Program-made: the position numbers and the translations under genes
Assembly (NCBI RefSeq): GCF_024713945.1
Contig: NC_134677.1
Location: 6,885,001-6,949,000, forward strand
Reading direction: 5' to 3'
DNA: 64,000 bases
Source: Dermatophagoides farinae
Taxonomy: Eukaryota; Arthropoda; Arachnida; Sarcoptiformes; Pyroglyphidae
The notes under the pieces: generated by a model
What the model saw: the letters and a program-made list of their open reading frames with translations, nothing else
Told to the model about the DNA's origin: nothing
Databases searched by the model: none
Shown here: positions 60,376 through 64,000 of the stretch, in pieces
Layout: the number at the start of each line of letters is the position of its first letter
How positions within the stretch are numbered: position 1 is the stretch's first letter

Positions 60376-62714
60376 ATGGAACAATCATTGTCCGTAAAAA
60401 AGCCTGTCGATAATCAGCCAATAAATGGTCGACCACATTTACAATCACTCAAAGTGTCTACATTAATTGATTCAAATAATGATCTACAATTTCCTATATC
60501 ATCACCAACATCACCAACATATAAATCATCTATGAATGGAATTCCTGATACAAATATCATGGTCAGCAGTCAAAGTTTCAACAAAGATTTAGAACAACAA
60601 TATAGATTATCATCGGCCGATGATGATTCTCCTATTGATGGTTTTGATTATATTATTCTTACCATTTGAGTACATGAATAACATTCATTTCTGTACATTC
60701 CACAGGTGGTTTTGGTTGGGTTGTTGTTTTCGCATCGTTCATGTGCAATGTTATCGTTGATGGAATAATTTTTTCATTCGGTATTCTACTGCCAGAGATC
60801 TCTGCTGAGTTTAATGAAAATAAGGCTACTACCGCTTGGATCGGATCATTACAGACTGGCTTATATTTGATTGTCGGTATGAAAATTAAATTAACGATTT
60901 ATTATTTTTTTTGTACAAAGAATTTAGGTCTTATAATGATTTATATTAATGATGATAGGACCACTTGTAAGTGCATTAGCTTTAAGATATGATTGCCGTA
61001 AAATTACGGCCGTTGGTAGTGTTTTGGCTGCAATCGGTTTTGTTCTTTCATATTTCGGAACCAATGTTCTCACACTTTATGTTACTTTTGGTATACTCGG
61101 AGGTACATCATCTATTATGAATATATTGATATGAAATAAATTTCAATTATCATTTTAGGAATAGGATTTGGCTTTATTTTCCTGCCTGCAATCGTAACTG
61201 TTGGTTATTATTTTGAAAAGAAACGAGCATTTGCCACTGGAATCGCTGTCTGTGGTTCAGGTATCGGTATGTTTATCATGGCACCAATCATGCATTTTCT
61301 TGTCGAACATTTCGGCTGGCGTGTCAGTGTATTAATTTTGGCTGTAATCACATTATTCTGTGCTGGTTTCGGTTCATTTTTTCGACCACTGAAATATGAT
61401 CCAAGAACGGATGAAGAACTACCACCACCAGGAGCCATTCAACCGAAACCATTGTTGATGCGAATCAAAGAAGCTCGTGCTGCTGCTTGGGCTCGTTCCG
61501 AAGAAGAATTGAGTGAAGAATCACCAACCAGTAGCCAGAATAGTGCACCACCTCCTTATTCCGAAATTTTGGAAGTAGTAAGAACGCCCACTGAAGATAA
61601 AATTGTTTCTTTTTCGAGGAATAGTCTGTTTCAAGCTTCAATTGAAAATCGTAAACGTGCGAGAAGCACAATAGAAGCTGTTGGATCCCGTAATAATCTT
61701 CAAGCTGCTAAAAAAATTCCTTCACCACGAGATGAGATGCTTTATAGTAATCTAAGTCTTGTGGTTATACCTCAGAGTCGTTCGTATGCTAATCTTCGTT
61801 CACAATCAATGGGAACCATTACTAAAAGTGGTGAGCAAATGAATGAACCGAGCTTTTGTTCTGGTTTTGATTTATCACTACTGAAAAGGCCATCATTCGT
61901 TTTATTGGCATTGAGTGGATTCCTTTGTTTGGTTGGATTTTTCATTCCTTTTATCTATCTTAGTGACAGAGCTAAACTTCTTGGTAAAAAAAATATCCAA
62001 TCAATTTATTCAGTAGTTTAATCTATTATATTATTTAGGTTGTTCACCAGATAAATGTGCATTCATATTATCAATTATTGGCATTGCCAACACTGTTGGA
62101 CGTGTACTTTGTGGTTGGGCAGCGGATTCTCGTGTAAATGCATTACTTTTGAACAATATTGCTTTGACTGTTGGCGGCATCGCCACCATTATTTCACCGA
62201 TCGTGTTCAATTCATATTATTCGTTAATATTTTATGGTTCAATTTTCGGTGTTTCAGTTGGTAAGCAAATATAACTAAAACAACAGGATTATTCACATTT
62301 ATTTTCATTCTATTTTCATTAGCATCATTTGCTACATTACGTTCTGTGATTACGGCCGAACTTTTAGGTCTGGAAAAATTGACCAGTGCATTTGGATTAT
62401 TATTGCTATTTCAAGGTTTAGCTGTTACCATTGGCTCACCAATTGCCGGTATATATTCAAATACAAATATCAAATTTCTTATTATCAATGATGATAATTA
62501 CCAATATTGAATTGCTAAATTTATAGGCTGGTTTTTCGATATTACTGGCTCCTATGATTATTCTTTTTATTTATCCGGAATAGCCATTACATTATCAGGA
62601 ATCATGTGTTATCCATTGAATGCTATTGCTGCATGGGAAAAAAGATTTTTCGGTGAAAAAGAACAACAAAATGCCAACACTATATCGACAAACACGGATG
62701 ATGATAAAATTTAA
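60376..62714 (+). CDS. SLC16/MCT-type monocarboxylate transporter family protein
   Basis: Exons 60376..60640, 60706..60876, 60959..61102, 61159..61983, 62039..62260, 62323..62448 and 62527..62714; 646 residues in phase. All introns are in phase 1. A disordered 88-residue N-terminus is followed by the MCT signature DGGFGWVVVFASF in span 1. Then come SFGILLPEISAEF, TAWIGSLQTGLY, GPLVSALALRYDCRKI, LPAIVTVGYYFEKKRAFATG, GVCGSGIG-like AVCGSGIGMF, a long cytosolic loop between spans 6 and 7, and spans 7-12 (GIANTVGRVLCGWAADSR; GSPIAGWFFDITGSYDYSFY). MCT family members carry lactate, pyruvate, ketone bodies, aromatic amino acids or creatine; the substrate cannot be told. The nearest look is to the MCT12/14 group of long-loop members. 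Confidence 0.9.
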
Positions 62715-63084
62715 TTCTGGATTTATAAATGGGTATGTCCAAACATTTTTTTTTTTCATTATTTCCAAATCAATTAACAATTGTACCATCAATAAATAGA
62801 TAATTCAAAAAATTTTTTTTTTAAATTACATTTACTACATCATATACTGATGATTGAATCATTTAAAATGATAAAATTTATAATTATATAAAAAATTTGA
62901 AAAATAAATCATTTAATTAAATATATAAAAAAAACAATCATCGATTTGTAAAAAAAAAATGTTTTTTAAATGGAATCGAATATTAAAAAGATAGAATATA
63001 AAAAGCATATAGTATATTGATATCCAGTGAAAAAAAAATTGACAAAAAAATGCTGCTTTTCGAAGTGAAACCATTCAAACAATT
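62715..63084. other. Intergenic between convergent SLC16 and SLC7 genes
   Basis: Two facing 3' UTRs in very AT-rich DNA with several A/T runs. Nothing else is seen. Confidence 0.6.
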
Positions 63085-64000
63085 CTAGTCTTCTTGTGCA
63101 CAGTGGAACAATTTTTGAATGTACATGGTAAAAGAATCTATTGAAATTTATTATTTAATTGATAATAAATGATTGTGGTCATCTGAATATGATCAAATCA
63201 ACTTACCGACAAGTCGTTGATACATTTTAGGTTTATTTTTCCAAGCAATAGTAACAAGATAAATTGGAATGCCACTTAATGTGATAAGTGCACCGATACC
63301 AGTTTCATATGGACTCACATAGAATGGAAGAACAACAAGGAAAAGACATGTGATAAAAAATAAAATGGGTAACAAAATGTTAACTTTAATTGGACGTTCC
63401 ATATGTGGTCGTTTCCAACGAAGCCATAATAGTGCACCAACCGATGCGGCTACGGCTAATGATTCAATAAATGCTGTATAATTGATTAGAGTATAGACCT
63501 GGGTTGTCGTCAAATATAATAACGATAAGAAACCCTGTTTTTGGTTAAAAAAAATGAAAAATTTTTCCTATTTTTTTTGGTTTATAATAATGAAAAAATT
63601 ATTCATACCAAAAATATTAGACTAGGAATCGGTGTATAATATTTTAGATTGATCATGGCCAAACTTTTAGGTAAATGACCATAACGAGCTCCGACAAAGA
63701 ATAGCCGTGAAGATGCAAATATTCCACCATTTAGGCCACCGAATGTTGACATTGCTACTGAAAATGGCATGATCCATGAAAATGATCCTAAAACACGATC
63801 ACCAAATGTTACGGCAACAGCATTGGAAGTAAGCAATTCATGTGGAGTTAATACGGTGAAATATGAGATATTCGCCAATAGATAGATGATTGTAACCAAT
63901 GGCAGTGATATATAGATGGCTCGTGGTAAATTCTTGAATGGACTTTTTAGTTCTTCCGTAACAAAATTCAGATAATTCCATCCGGCATATGAAAATAAAC
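63085..64000 (-). CDS. LAT-type SLC7 amino acid transporter light chain (3' part only)
   Basis: Leftward exons ..63609 (from beyond 64000), 63207..63534 and 63085..63137. The visible part matches LAT1/LAT2: [100 protein letters not shown], then [39 protein letters not shown] and [16 protein letters not shown]. The short last exon ends in CAQED. This is an obligatory exchanger that pairs with the SLC3A2/4F2hc heavy chain. The N-terminal half, including the Cys that makes the disulfide, is outside the window. Confidence 0.92.

Overview
The window is nuclear DNA of an AT-rich, gene-dense animal. Genes have many short introns (mostly 45-110 nt) with clean GT-AG ends, polyA/polyT-rich spacers, and about 21 protein genes in 64 kb. 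The gene content is metazoan. The miR-71/miR-2 microRNA cluster marks a protostome. The extreme compactness, low GC and Asn/Ser-rich loops fit an acariform (astigmatid) mite such as Dermatophagoides, Psoroptes or Sarcoptes. That last step is inference, because the window holds no species marker that I can read.

Left third (1-20.2 kb): TBC1D23 (5' end cut by the window edge), DERA, a small acidic protein, FAM43 (PTB domain), DHX35, MTSS1/MIM (I-BAR), NFS1, FRG1 and DDX51. FAM43/DHX35 and FRG1/DDX51 are head-to-head pairs. Middle (20.7-40.3 kb): AP-1 gamma with a candidate 9-nt microexon, SDR39U1 with a complete IFT43 gene nested antisense in its second intron, the SLC12A9-type cotransporter, an unrecognised low-complexity gene, a RING-B-box-filamin-NHL TRIM protein, SEC62 and a MARVEL protein. 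Right part (40.3-64 kb): a gene-poor spacer with a 96-bp pogo-like MITE, RSPRY1, ICA1, AP-2 alpha, a 3.3-kb spacer with a TATA box that leads into a miR-71 + four miR-2 hairpin cluster, a carboxypeptidase B-like proenzyme, an SLC16 transporter and the 3' part of an LAT-type SLC7 transporter.

Several products share membrane-traffic themes (TBC1D23, AP-1 gamma, AP-2 alpha, ICA1, MTSS1, SEC62, IFT43). I see no sign of a designed cluster, so this is probably chance in a dense genome. Exon models were built by hand from splice sites, reading-frame phase and remembered family alignments. All lengths close in phase except in three genes (TBC1D23, the unrecognised gene, ICA1), where one base too many or too few breaks an otherwise clear reading frame. 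These look like residual assembly indels. I found no tRNA, rRNA, CRISPR array, retroviral or LTR element. The most noteworthy non-coding feature is the microRNA cluster at 55.03-55.78 kb.
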